Source of the DNA: Acidobacteriota bacterium
Lineage (GTDB): Bacteria; Acidobacteriota; Thermoanaerobaculia; Gp7-AA8
Assembly (NCBI GenBank): GCA_003223645.1
Contig: QHVT01000028.1
Location: forward strand, 1-64,000
DNA length: 64,000 nt
Direction of reading: 5' to 3'
The notes beneath the pieces were generated by a model. The model saw only the letters and a program-made list of their open reading frames with translations, made no database searches and was not told the origin of the DNA. Positions within the stretch are counted from its first letter, which is position 1, and each line of letters opens with the position of its first letter. Shown piece after piece: positions 14,489 through 22,695 of this stretch. Both the position numbers and the translations under genes were made by a program.

Positions 14489-15601
14489 ATGGCGATGCCG
14501 GCGCGCGAGCGCAAGCGGCTGACGGAAAATCTCGTCGATGAGCTGAACGGCGCGGCGCTGTACGACGCGCTCGCGGCCGCGGAGCGCGACGAGCGCTTGT
14601 CGGAAGTTTATCGACGGCTCGCGAACGTCGAGCGGCGGCACGCCGATCGATGGCAGAAAAAACTTGAAGAAGCGGGCGAGACGTTGCCGCGCTTCGTGCC
14701 GTCGTGGCGCACGCGCACGCTGGGCTGGCTCGCGCGGCATGCCGGCATCGGCTTCGTGCTGCCGACGGTGCAATCGCTCGAGCGGACGGACACGAACAAA
14801 TACGCGACGCAGGCCGATGCCGCCGATTTTCACGGCGACGAGCGTTCGCACGGGCGTGTGATTCAGATGATGCGCTCGATGCGCGGCGGCTTCGCCGGCT
14901 CCGACGTCGCGCAGATTGAAGGCCGTCACCGCGTCGCCGGGGGCAACGCCCTCCGCGCGGCGGTCCTCGGCGCAAACGACGGCCTCGTGTCGAACCTCAG
15001 TCTCGTCATGGGCGTCGCCGGCGCGGCGATGAGCGAGCGCACGATTCTCATCACCGGACTCGCCGGCCTCCTCGCCGGCGCGTTTTCCATGGCCCTCGGC
15101 GAATGGCTGTCCGTGCAGAGCTCGCGCGAGCTGTATCGGCATCAGCTCGAGGCCGAGGAAGAAGAATTGGCGACGATGCCGGAGGAAGAAGAGGAGGAGC
15201 TCGCGCTGATCTATCAGGCGCGCGGGCTGCCGGAAAAACAGGCGCGCGAATTCGCGGCTGGCATGATGAGCAATCACGAGACCGCGCTGGAAACACTCGC
15301 GCGCGAAGAATTGGGATTCAACCCCGAGGAACTGGGCGGATCGCCGTGGGTCGCGGCAATTACATCGTTCTTTCTGTTCGCCGCGGGCGCGATTGTGCCC
15401 GTCATTCCGTTCATGTTCGCGCGCGCGGACGAAGCGATGCTGCTGAGCATTCTGTTCAGCACGATGGCGCTGTTCACGGTCGGCGCGGCGATTACGCTGT
15501 TTACGGGACGCCCGGCGTTGTTTTCGGGATTTCGCCAGGTTCTGTTTGGTCTCGTGGCGGCAGCGCTGACGTTCGGAATCGGCCGGCTATTAGGCGCGTA
15601 G
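14489..15601 (+). CDS. Ferritin-like/VIT1 fusion metal transporter
   Basis: The 370-residue product begins with a rubrerythrin/ferritin-like helical domain (about 1-145; E and H residues in NGAALYDALAAAERDERLSE, ANVERRHADRW, DFHGDERSH). A VIT1/CCC1 membrane domain follows (about 150-370; AVLGANDGLVSNLSLVMGVAG, GAFSMALGEWLSVQSS, an acidic stretch EEEEEEL, and three C-terminal helices). Such fusions export or store Fe2+ or Mn2+. ATG 14489 opens the ferritin domain; a second ATG lies two codons later. The 3' end overlaps the convergent GT-C gene by 101 bases. Confidence 0.88.
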   Translation: MAMPARERKRLTENLVDELNGAALYDALAAAERDERLSEVYRRLANVERRHADRWQKKLEEAGETLPRFVPSWRTRTLGWLARHAGIGFVLPTVQSLERTDTNKYATQADAADFHGDERSHGRVIQMMRSMRGGFAGSDVAQIEGRHRVAGGNALRAAVLGANDGLVSNLSLVMGVAGAAMSERTILITGLAGLLAGAFSMALGEWLSVQSSRELYRHQLEAEEEELATMPEEEEEELALIYQARGLPEKQAREFAAGMMSNHETALETLAREELGFNPEELGGSPWVAAITSFFLFAAGAIVPVIPFMFARADEAMLLSILFSTMALFTVGAAITLFTGRPALFSGFRQVLFGLVAAALTFGIGRLLGA

Positions 15602-16715
15602 CCGCGATCAGCAACAGCGGATCGGTCAGCGGATAACGAAAGCGCATGACCACCTGGTGCGGGATGTGCGCGAGCCAGCCTAGTACGAAATAGGACACGA
15701 CCCACATCAGCATAGATCGCGGGATGCCTGCGAATCCCAGCGCGTAGAGCGCGATCAGGAGAACGGCGCTCGCCAGGACGATGGAGGACGAATATTCCTG
15801 CAGGTTGAGCCAGGGGCGCCAGTAAAGCCACGCTTTCTTCAATGCGAATCGCCATTCGAGACCGCGGTGTGCGTTGACATTTGCGAGCGCGGAATGACGC
15901 CACGCCGCGCTGCGCGCGCGGGGAGAAGTCGTGGACGCGTTGATGCGCTGCATCATCGGAGCCGTGAAGCGCTGTTCGAATTCGATGGACGCGCGGCGGA
16001 ACTCGTCCCGATCGCGGATCGAATAAATGCGCGCGATCTCGGGATGCGTGCCGCGCCAGAGGCTGTAGCCGGAGGCGTCATTGACGAGGATGAATTCACC
16101 GTAACGTACGTAATTGCGGAGCGTCCAGGGTGTCAGGACGACGAGGAATGCAATGAGAAATGCGATGCGCCGCATTCGCGGAATCAAGAATAACGGCACG
16201 AAAATCAACGCCACCGGCCGCGTCAATGCCGCCAATGCGAGCGCCGCTCCGCTCATCGCTCCGCGGCGCGTCGCCAATCCGTACAGCGACAGCGTCATGA
16301 AAAACATGAACAGCGGCTCGCTGCGGACGTCGGTGATGCTCACAAGGAACAATGGATAGAGCGCAGCGGCGATGCCGGCGAGGATCGCGGCGCGCGGCGA
16401 GCGGAAGACGCTGAAGCTGAGCAGGGCGATCAGCGCGACTGTCAGCGAGTCGACGAGTGCGAGCGCGATTTTGAGGAGCGCGACGTTGTGCGGGTGGCAG
16501 GCGGTCGTCAGCGCGATGAAGAACGGGAGGCCCGGCGCGCGGAAGAAGGGGAGGTTTCCCTGCGACGGGTACGTGCCGCTCTCGCAAATCGATGCTGCGG
16601 TGTCGATGTAATCGCGCGCGTCGCCGAATTCGACGCGATCGAAGCCGGTGACGGCGATCGCTGCAATGCGGATGAGGAACGCGAACGCCGCGAGCGCGAT
16701 CGCGGTGCGTTTCAT
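15501..16715 (-). CDS. GT-C (ArnT/PMT-like) membrane glycosyltransferase candidate
   Basis: The 404-residue product has about ten helices. An acidic pair in the first periplasmic loop (VEFGDARDY) and FFRAPGLPFFIAL are typical of the family 39/83 GT-C fold. RPVALIFVPLFLIPR and LTPWTLRNYVRYGEF follow. These enzymes move a sugar from a polyprenyl phosphate onto lipid A, protein or another acceptor. Its ATG overlaps the stop of the TPR protein gene (ATGA), so it starts the pair. The final 25 residues lie in DNA shared antisense with the VIT1 gene and may be dispensable. Confidence 0.75.
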   Translation of the reverse strand: MKRTAIALAAFAFLIRIAAIAVTGFDRVEFGDARDYIDTAASICESGTYPSQGNLPFFRAPGLPFFIALTTACHPHNVALLKIALALVDSLTVALIALLSFSVFRSPRAAILAGIAAALYPLFLVSITDVRSEPLFMFFMTLSLYGLATRRGAMSGAALALAALTRPVALIFVPLFLIPRMRRIAFLIAFLVVLTPWTLRNYVRYGEFILVNDASGYSLWRGTHPEIARIYSIRDRDEFRRASIEFEQRFTAPMMQRINASTTSPRARSAAWRHSALANVNAHRGLEWRFALKKAWLYWRPWLNLQEYSSSIVLASAVLLIALYALGFAGIPRSMLMWVVSYFVLGWLAHIPHQVVMRFRYPLTDPLLLIAATRLIAGRFRTSALPPRDQTEPGEIPKTTPGVP

Positions 16716-18508
16716 TTCTTCTTGCGTTTGGCGCGCTCCACGACCTGGTCGCGAAATTCTCTCGCCTTTTGCTGCATCTGCGCGTCCGTAATGGTCGGCA
16801 GGATTTCGTCCACCACCGCCAGCGCCTCGGCGTATTTGCCGGCGTTCGCCATCACCACCGCATCATTGAGCGTATTGCGCGCGCTCTCTTCCGCGTTCCA
16901 CGACTCGATCGTGTCGATCATTTCGCGCAGTTGCAGCATGAGATACGGATCGGTCGCTTTCTCGAGTGTCGCCTTCGCGAGCGCGAGCCCTTCCTTCACC
17001 TTGCCGCTGTTCGTGAGCGTTTCGACGCGTTTGATGTCGATGCTCAGCAGCGACTCGCGCGCGCGGGCGATCATTTCCGTGTTGCCGCCCGGCACGAGAA
17101 TGGTGTCGATGAGTTTCGTCGCGTCGTCGCCGCGGCCGGCGTGCGCATAAAGCTGGGCGAGATGAAATGCCGCCTGCTGATCGCCCGGCGCGAGGGACAG
17201 GCTTTTCTCCAATGCGACGATTCCGGGCGCGGGATCGATTTCCGTGAGATAGGTCGCGCCCAGGCCTGCCCAGGCGCGCGCGGATGACGGGTCGAGCTGC
17301 GCGCCGCGCTCGAACAATTTTCGAGCCTTCAACAGCTCATCCGATTGTCCCTGTGAATTTCTCGCAGCGACGCGATTGATGAGGCTCGCGCCGTACAGCA
17401 CATAGATTTCCGGATCGTCGCTGCCGAGCTGCACGGCGCGCTGATACGCCGTTTCCGCCTCGCTCGTCCGCCCTGCTTCGTCGTGAATTCTTGCGATGTC
17501 CGCGTAGGCCTCCGCGTTCGCGGGATTGGCCTTCACTGCCTCATTCAGAAATTGCTGCGCGAGCGGGGTATTTTCGCGGCTGCCCTGGGCGATCAAATGG
17601 CCTAACGCGTAGACGTACGACGCGTAGGTCATCGGCTCCGGTTTCGGAATCGCGCCCACCGTCAGATCGCCCAATGAATATTTCATGTAATGGAAAAGAC
17701 TGCGGCCGACGTATGCCCGCAATTCGCTCTCCATCTTCGCGTAATTCATCCCGAACGCGGTCTCGAACGCTTCCTGCTGCGGCTTGTGTGCGGCGAGCAA
17801 TGCGAGAAACGTCGAGAATTGCGCGCGCCGCTCCTCGTTGCCCTGCATCAGGTAATGCAGGAGCCCCCACGACTCGGCATAGAACGCGCCGCGCCTGGAA
17901 GTCTCGTTGTAGATCGGGGAGTCGCGGTCGACGGCGAACAGGTCCTGGAGCGGAATCAACCGCTCGTCGCGCAGCCACAGCACGTGCTCGGCGATCGGAC
18001 GGCCGATGTGCACCTGGTCGCCGGACGTCTGGAACGTCGAGTAATACTCGGCCAGTCCTTCATTGAGCCACGCCGGCAGCCGGGAGCCGGTGTTCTGGAC
18101 GAAGTAATGCGTGAGCTCGTGATAGATGATGCGGTCGACGCCGTTCGGCGAGCCCGTCTGCAGCAGAATGAAATTCTCGTTCTCGTTGCCGAGGAACACG
18201 CCGGTGATGTTCGTCGCGTTGGCCCGGAAGACGATGTCGCGATACGACGCGAACGTGCGCTCGTTTGCGAACACGTACACCTTTGCCGGCAGACGCGAGC
18301 GGACGCGGAGGCGCGTCAACTGACCGATCGCCGCGCGCATGCGCACGAGATTTTCCGCGATCTCTGTCGTCGTCGCCGGTGACGCGTTGCTGATGATCTG
18401 GAACTCGTCGACTTTCAGCGTGATCCACTTCTCGTTCGCGCGCGGAAGGTCGAGCGCCGCGGCCTGGAGGGCAAAGAAAAGGAGGAGAAGCAGGAGAAGC
18501 CGGCGCAT
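16712..18508 (-). CDS. Gluzincin-like metallopeptidase with TPR repeats
   Basis: The product has 598 residues. The signal peptide MRRLLLLLLLFFALQAAA is followed by a DUF1570-like metallopeptidase domain. Its zinc site is YHELTHYFV (HExxH, about residue 129) with the third ligand in LNEGLAEYYS. From about residue 300 come TPR repeats (AEAYADIARIHDEAG, ARAWAGLGATYL). It ends in a basic KRAKRKKK tail. It is probably secreted or periplasmic. The start was set at 18508, where the signal peptide begins. The stop overlaps the GT-C start. Confidence 0.82.
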   Translation of the reverse strand: MRRLLLLLLLFFALQAAALDLPRANEKWITLKVDEFQIISNASPATTTEIAENLVRMRAAIGQLTRLRVRSRLPAKVYVFANERTFASYRDIVFRANATNITGVFLGNENENFILLQTGSPNGVDRIIYHELTHYFVQNTGSRLPAWLNEGLAEYYSTFQTSGDQVHIGRPIAEHVLWLRDERLIPLQDLFAVDRDSPIYNETSRRGAFYAESWGLLHYLMQGNEERRAQFSTFLALLAAHKPQQEAFETAFGMNYAKMESELRAYVGRSLFHYMKYSLGDLTVGAIPKPEPMTYASYVYALGHLIAQGSRENTPLAQQFLNEAVKANPANAEAYADIARIHDEAGRTSEAETAYQRAVQLGSDDPEIYVLYGASLINRVAARNSQGQSDELLKARKLFERGAQLDPSSARAWAGLGATYLTEIDPAPGIVALEKSLSLAPGDQQAAFHLAQLYAHAGRGDDATKLIDTILVPGGNTEMIARARESLLSIDIKRVETLTNSGKVKEGLALAKATLEKATDPYLMLQLREMIDTIESWNAEESARNTLNDAVVMANAGKYAEALAVVDEILPTITDAQMQQKAREFRDQVVERAKRKKK

Positions 18509-18525
18509 GTCGGGGACCGCGAAAA

Positions 18526-19476
18526 TTATACGACCACGTTGATCGGCGCACTTGCAACGAACGCGAGAACCTGATCGAACGCCTGGCCGAAGTAGAGCTC
18601 GTAACTGTCCTTCTCGGCGTAGCCGAGGTGCGGCGTGCAGACGGCGTTTTCGAGCGCGAGCAGCGGATGCGATGCGCCGAAGACCGGCTCTTCTTCGTAC
18701 ACGTCCACCGCGGCGAAGCCGGGACGTCCGGCGCGCAGCGCATCGACGAGCGCGCCGCGCTCGATCAGCTCCGCGCGGCTCGTGTTCACGAGCAACGCGT
18801 CGCGTTTCATCGACGCGAGATCGGCGCCGGCAACGATGCCGCGCGTTTCTTTCGTCAGACGCAAATGCAGCGAGAGCACGTCGGACGATTCGAAGAGCGT
18901 TTGTTTGCCGGCTGCAGTCTCGACTCCGTCCGCTTGCGCTCGCGTGAGCGACCCTTCGCGTCCGAACGCGATCACGCGCATGCCGAACGCCCGGCCGTAG
19001 CCGGCGACGAGGCTGCCGATTTTTCCGTAGCCCCACACGCCGAGCGTGCGTCCGCGCAGCAGCGTGCCGATCGTCGACTGCCATCCGCCCGCGCGCAGTC
19101 GCGCGGCTTCCTGCGGAATGCGCCGCATCGCCGCGAGCACGAGCGCCCACGTCAGTTCCGCCGGTGCGTACGGCGACCCCGTTCCCGCAGACACGACGAC
19201 GCCGCGCCGCTTGCACGCATCGAGATCGATGTGCGCGGTTCCTTTTCCCGTCTGGCTGATCACTTTCAATCGCGGCAGCTTCGCGAGGAGCGCGTCGGTG
19301 ATCGATGTCCGCTCGCGAATGAGCACGAGCGCGTCGGCGTCCGCGAATCGTTCCGCGATCGCGTCGACGTCCTTCACCGTGTCGCGAAAAATCGCGACGT
19401 CGTGTCCTTCGAGCTTCGCGAAACAGTCGAGCCGGCGAACGGCGTCCTGGTAGTCATCGGGGATGACGATGCGCAT
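18526..19476 (-). CDS. D-2-hydroxyacid dehydrogenase
   Basis: The 316-residue product has the NAD-binding motif LGVWGYGKIGSLVAGYGRAF near 147. The catalytic Arg is in VNTSRAELIERGAL, the Glu in VDVYEEEPVF and the His in CTPHLGY. This is the phosphoglycerate-dehydrogenase-like family and catalyses NAD-dependent reduction of 2-keto acids. The substrate is not clear. The gene stands 17 bases upstream of the metallopeptidase-TPR gene and could be co-transcribed with it. It is divergent from the LamG-like gene at 19516. Confidence 0.87.
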   Translation of the reverse strand: MRIVIPDDYQDAVRRLDCFAKLEGHDVAIFRDTVKDVDAIAERFADADALVLIRERTSITDALLAKLPRLKVISQTGKGTAHIDLDACKRRGVVVSAGTGSPYAPAELTWALVLAAMRRIPQEAARLRAGGWQSTIGTLLRGRTLGVWGYGKIGSLVAGYGRAFGMRVIAFGREGSLTRAQADGVETAAGKQTLFESSDVLSLHLRLTKETRGIVAGADLASMKRDALLVNTSRAELIERGALVDALRAGRPGFAAVDVYEEEPVFGASHPLLALENAVCTPHLGYAEKDSYELYFGQAFDQVLAFVASAPINVVV

Positions 19477-19515
19477 TTGCGGCGCAGTTTAGCGTCGTGC
19501 GATCATCCGCGTCCC

Positions 19516-20184
19516 ATGGCCCTCGCCCTTCTTTTCGCCACGTCGCTGCTCATCAATCTGTCGCGCGAACGCGTGGGCCGCGAGCCCGCGCGGTTTCTGC
19601 CGGTCGTAGGCAACTGGAGCATCGTGAAGGACGGCGCGAAGAACGTCGTGCAGGTCGACGGGCGGCAGTGGATCAAAGGCCAGCCGTCGGCGGGACTCGC
19701 GGCGAAGGCGCGCACGATTTACGGCTCGAAGCACGAGGAGTTCATCGACAGCGTGAAGGCGTACGCGTACTTCCCGTATGCGGTCGCGAAGGACGTTCCT
19801 GATTTTCACGACGGCGAGATCTCGATGCGTTTTCGTCTCATCGCCGGACAGCTCGATCAATGCGCGGGCATCCTCTTCAATCTGAAAACGAACGGCGACT
19901 ACCTTACCGTCCGCTTCAACGGCAAAGAGGACAACCTCGTGCTCTGGACGTTCAACAAGGGCAAGCGCAGTTTCGTGAAGCGCGGCACCGAGAACGTGCA
20001 TCTCAACATGGGCGAGTGGCATCGCATGAAGATCGCGGTGAGCGGCACGCAGTTGCGCGGATATCTCGACGACAAGCTGCTGCTCGAGTACACGCTCGCC
20101 GAGCCGGTGTCGGGGAAAGCCGGTTTGTGGTCGAAGACCGACAGCGTCAGCCAGTTCGACGACTACGCAGTCGCCACGCCGTGA
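19516..20184 (+). CDS. Secreted LamG/DUF1080-like beta-sandwich protein
   Basis: The 222-residue product has an N-terminal hydrophobic stretch MALALLFATSLLI. A concanavalin-like jelly roll follows: DGEISMRFRLIAGQLDQCAGI, NLVLWTFNKGKRSF, GEWHRMKIAVSGTQLRGYLD, KAGLWSKTDSVSQFDDY. These match 3-keto-disaccharide hydrolase or LamG-type domains. A sugar- or glycan-binding role is likely, with enzyme activity unproven. ATG 19516 is the first start after the divergent dehydrogenase. The 3' end overlaps the ABC permease gene by 38 bases. Confidence 0.72.
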   Translation: MALALLFATSLLINLSRERVGREPARFLPVVGNWSIVKDGAKNVVQVDGRQWIKGQPSAGLAAKARTIYGSKHEEFIDSVKAYAYFPYAVAKDVPDFHDGEISMRFRLIAGQLDQCAGILFNLKTNGDYLTVRFNGKEDNLVLWTFNKGKRSFVKRGTENVHLNMGEWHRMKIAVSGTQLRGYLDDKLLLEYTLAEPVSGKAGLWSKTDSVSQFDDYAVATP

Positions 20185-21493
20185 TCACGGCGAGCGGCCA
20201 GAGCGCGTAAAAAATCCACGCCGCGCCGCGCGCGCGTTTCGCGAGCGGATAGCCGGGATACTGTGGAGCGGCGGCCGCCCCCGGCCGCCGGGATGAAAAC
20301 GTTCCGTCGTCAGGCGCGTCCTGTTTCGGCGGCCGGGGGCGGCCGCCGCTCCACAGTTTCTCGATGGTCTCGATCACGATCTCCTCGGTCGCCGATCGCT
20401 CCACCGCCGTCCGCCCGCCGAGCGCGTAATGAATCTCGCCGTAGCGCGCGTCGTTCTCGAACAGCGCCGACGATCCGCCGAACGGATAGCGCACGCGCAG
20501 ATCTCGGATCGTGCGCCGCAGCTTCGTCAGTACGTTGTTTTCGTAGTCGTTCATCCGTGGATCCTCGGCTGCGAGAAAGACCGTGATCGTCAGCGGCCTG
20601 TCGATGTTCGCGAGCATTTGCTCGTCCGCGGGCGCGAACGAGTTGCGACGATTCTCGGAGAGATCCGAGCTGATGTTCACGTGTGCCGCGAGCGTGAGCG
20701 CGATGGCGGCGACGACGATCGCGACCGCGCTGTGCGTGATGCGCTTGCGCAGCGGCGCGCCGAGGCCGAGCGCGATCCCGGCGATGAACAGCGCGAGCAC
20801 CGACAGCGCGAGCAGCGCGAGCACGAGATCCTTGCGCATCAGGCCGCGCTCGAACACGCGCAACGCCGCCGCCGGCGTGAAGGACGCGAGCCGCTGCACG
20901 AGCCCGCCGCGGCCGGTCGCGAGAAAATCGAGCGCCCACGTGCCGATCGTCAGGCCGAGGATGGCGACCGCGGCGTTCGCGGCGCCGGGCATCAGCGCGG
21001 CCGCGGCCATCGCGACGCTCGCCGTGAGGACGAAGTACAGCGTGTATCCGGCGAGAAGATTGATCGTTTCCGGCGCGTAGAGATGGCCGCCGTACGCGAG
21101 CCAGAGCGCGATCGCGATCGCGAACGGAATGAGCGCGATCAGCCAGGCGATGAGGAGCGCCAGGACTTTCGACACGAGATGATCGCCCATGCGCAGCGGC
21201 CACTGCAGCATCAGCTTCCACGCGCCCGATGATTTTTCCGACGCGATCAAACGGATGGCAACGAAGGGGAAGAGCAGCATGATCGCGAGGTAATACGCGC
21301 CCGCGGTCGGGACGAGGATGCCGTCGAGCGGCGAGAGTCCCTGCGCGAGCGCCGCCGCGCCTCCGCCGATGCCGCTCGCCTCGGCGTACGCGTCGACGGC
21401 GCTGATGAAACTCTGTCCGGTGAGCAATCCGACGAACAGCAGCAGCAGCCAGAACGCGCGGCCCGCGAATAGTTCCGCGACGTCTTTGCGCAC
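20147..21493 (-). CDS. ABC-2 type permease with a GldG-like segment
   Basis: The 448-residue product is a permease with six or more helices (ASEKSSGAWKLMLQWPLR is typical of ABC-2 families). It is followed by a periplasmic part (NRRNSFAPADEQML, ITVFLAAEDP, LRRTIRDLRVRYP) like the start of a GldG/auxiliary domain, and one last helix. The GTG start at 21493 lies four bases past the ATPase stop. A large palindrome (20263-20354) is read in frame just before the last helix. Residues after it may be a remodelled end. It probably forms an exporter with the ATPase at 21498. Confidence 0.75.
   Translation of the reverse strand: MRKDVAELFAGRAFWLLLLFVGLLTGQSFISAVDAYAEASGIGGGAAALAQGLSPLDGILVPTAGAYYLAIMLLFPFVAIRLIASEKSSGAWKLMLQWPLRMGDHLVSKVLALLIAWLIALIPFAIAIALWLAYGGHLYAPETINLLAGYTLYFVLTASVAMAAAALMPGAANAAVAILGLTIGTWALDFLATGRGGLVQRLASFTPAAALRVFERGLMRKDLVLALLALSVLALFIAGIALGLGAPLRKRITHSAVAIVVAAIALTLAAHVNISSDLSENRRNSFAPADEQMLANIDRPLTITVFLAAEDPRMNDYENNVLTKLRRTIRDLRVRYPFGGSSALFENDARYGEIHYALGGRTAVERSATEEIVIETIEKLWSGGRPRPPKQDAPDDGTFSSRRPGAAAAPQYPGYPLAKRARGAAWIFYALWPLAVITAWRLRSRRTG
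20263..20354. repeat. GTGGAGCGGCGGCCGCC palindromic repeat inside the permease gene
   Basis: GTGGAGCGGCGGCCGCCCCC is inverted as GGGGGCGGCCGCCGCTCCAC with about 50 bases between the arms. Read in frame on the minus strand it codes for LWSGGRPRPPKQ and SSRRPGAAAAPQ, a Pro/Gly-rich linker. Confidence 0.8.
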
Positions 21494-21497
21494 GAGC

Positions 21498-22187
21498 TCA
21501 CGTCCGCGCAAGAAACGCCTCCTCGAGATTGCCGCCCAACTCGTCGAGCGTTCCCTCGCCGACGATGCGGCCGTGGTCGAGCAAGAGAAAGCGATCGCAC
21601 ACGCGCGCGGCATCGCTCAGCTGATGGATCGAGAGGACGAGCGTACGTCGAGTGGTGTGCGCTTCCAGCGCGCCCTCCGAAGGCGCGGCAGAGCCGCGTA
21701 CCACTCCCTTCAGCACGTCGATCGCGTGTCGCGTCTGTCGAAAATCGAGTCCGTCGAACGGCTCGTCGAGAAAGAGAATCGGACGCGGCACGGACAGGCC
21801 GAGGGCGATGTTGAGACGCTTCGCTTCCCCTTTCGAAAGCGACGCGGTCGTTTGATCGAGCAGCTGCGTGAGATCGAGCGCGTCGAGGAGCGACGCGTCG
21901 GCGCGCGCGCCGAACATGCGCGCGTTGAGCTCGAGCGTCCAGCGGACGGTTTGATCGGGCCACGGACGAATTGCGTCGGGGACGTAGAAGAGCGGCTCGC
22001 CGTCGATGGTGCCGCTCGTGCGCGGGAGCACGCCGGCGACGCATTCGAAGAGTGTGGTCTTGCCGGCGCCGTTGGGGCCGATCACGCCGAGGATCTCGCG
22101 GTCGAGCACCGAGAACGCGACGTCGCGCAGCACATCGCGGCGGCCGCGCCGCGCGGACAGCCGCGAGACTCGCAGCACGACGCTCAT
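21498..22187 (-). CDS. ABC transporter ATP-binding protein
   Basis: The 229-residue product has Walker A GPNGAGKTTLFE near 36, signature LSKGEAKRLNIALGL near 119, Walker B PILFLDEPFDGLD and a switch His (VLSIHQLSD). It energises the permease encoded directly downstream and shares a 4-base overlap with the upstream lipoprotein gene. The unusual LSKGE signature replaces LSGGQ but keeps the Gly. Confidence 0.9.
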   Translation of the reverse strand: MSVVLRVSRLSARRGRRDVLRDVAFSVLDREILGVIGPNGAGKTTLFECVAGVLPRTSGTIDGEPLFYVPDAIRPWPDQTVRWTLELNARMFGARADASLLDALDLTQLLDQTTASLSKGEAKRLNIALGLSVPRPILFLDEPFDGLDFRQTRHAIDVLKGVVRGSAAPSEGALEAHTTRRTLVLSIHQLSDAARVCDRFLLLDHGRIVGEGTLDELGGNLEEAFLART

Positions 22188-22639
22188 TCCGGCTGCATCA
22201 GGATCGAGACGATCATCCAGCGATCGCCGCTCTTGATCAGTTGAAAACTGCGCGTGCCGCGCGCGTACGGCTGCGCGTCGGTCGTCGCGTGCCGCGCTTC
22301 GTAGCGGCTCCAGACTTGCGCGATGTTGCCCGCAACGTCGACACGCGACTGCACCGGCTGCTCGAACAAGCCGCTCTTCTGCAGCTCATCGTTGGCGTTC
22401 TTCTGAAAGTCGTCCGGCGTCATCGACTTGCCGTCGACGACGATGCGCCCGTCGGGCGTGAACAGTTCCTTGAATTGCTTCCAGTCGCGTCGCCCGGCGG
22501 GACCGGAGACGACGTTGTACGCCGCGAGCACCGTCGCCTCGACGTCGAATTGCGCGCTGCCCGCCTGCGGGAGCGCGGATGGAGGAGCGGTCGCGCATGC
22601 GGCGAGGAGTAATGCGAGAAAGATGGACACGCGTTTCAT
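22184..22639 (-). CDS. Lipoprotein with SnoaL/NTF2-like domain
   Basis: The 151-residue product has a lipobox LLAAC at residues 10-14. An NTF2-like fold follows, with an N-terminal helix, then FKELFTPDGRIVVDGKSMTPD and the C-terminal strands SFQLIKSGDRWMIVSILMQ. Domains of this kind bind small ligands. It heads an operon with the ABC ATPase and permease; its stop overlaps the ATPase start (ATGA). A role as an accessory lipoprotein of the exporter is inferred from the operon only. Confidence 0.75.
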   Translation of the reverse strand: MKRVSIFLALLLAACATAPPSALPQAGSAQFDVEATVLAAYNVVSGPAGRRDWKQFKELFTPDGRIVVDGKSMTPDDFQKNANDELQKSGLFEQPVQSRVDVAGNIAQVWSRYEARHATTDAQPYARGTRSFQLIKSGDRWMIVSILMQPE

Positions 22640-22695
22640 CAGGGGGAAGTTATCATGCGCGCGCAGGTCCTGAATCCAATCGGAGGTAGCCCCAC

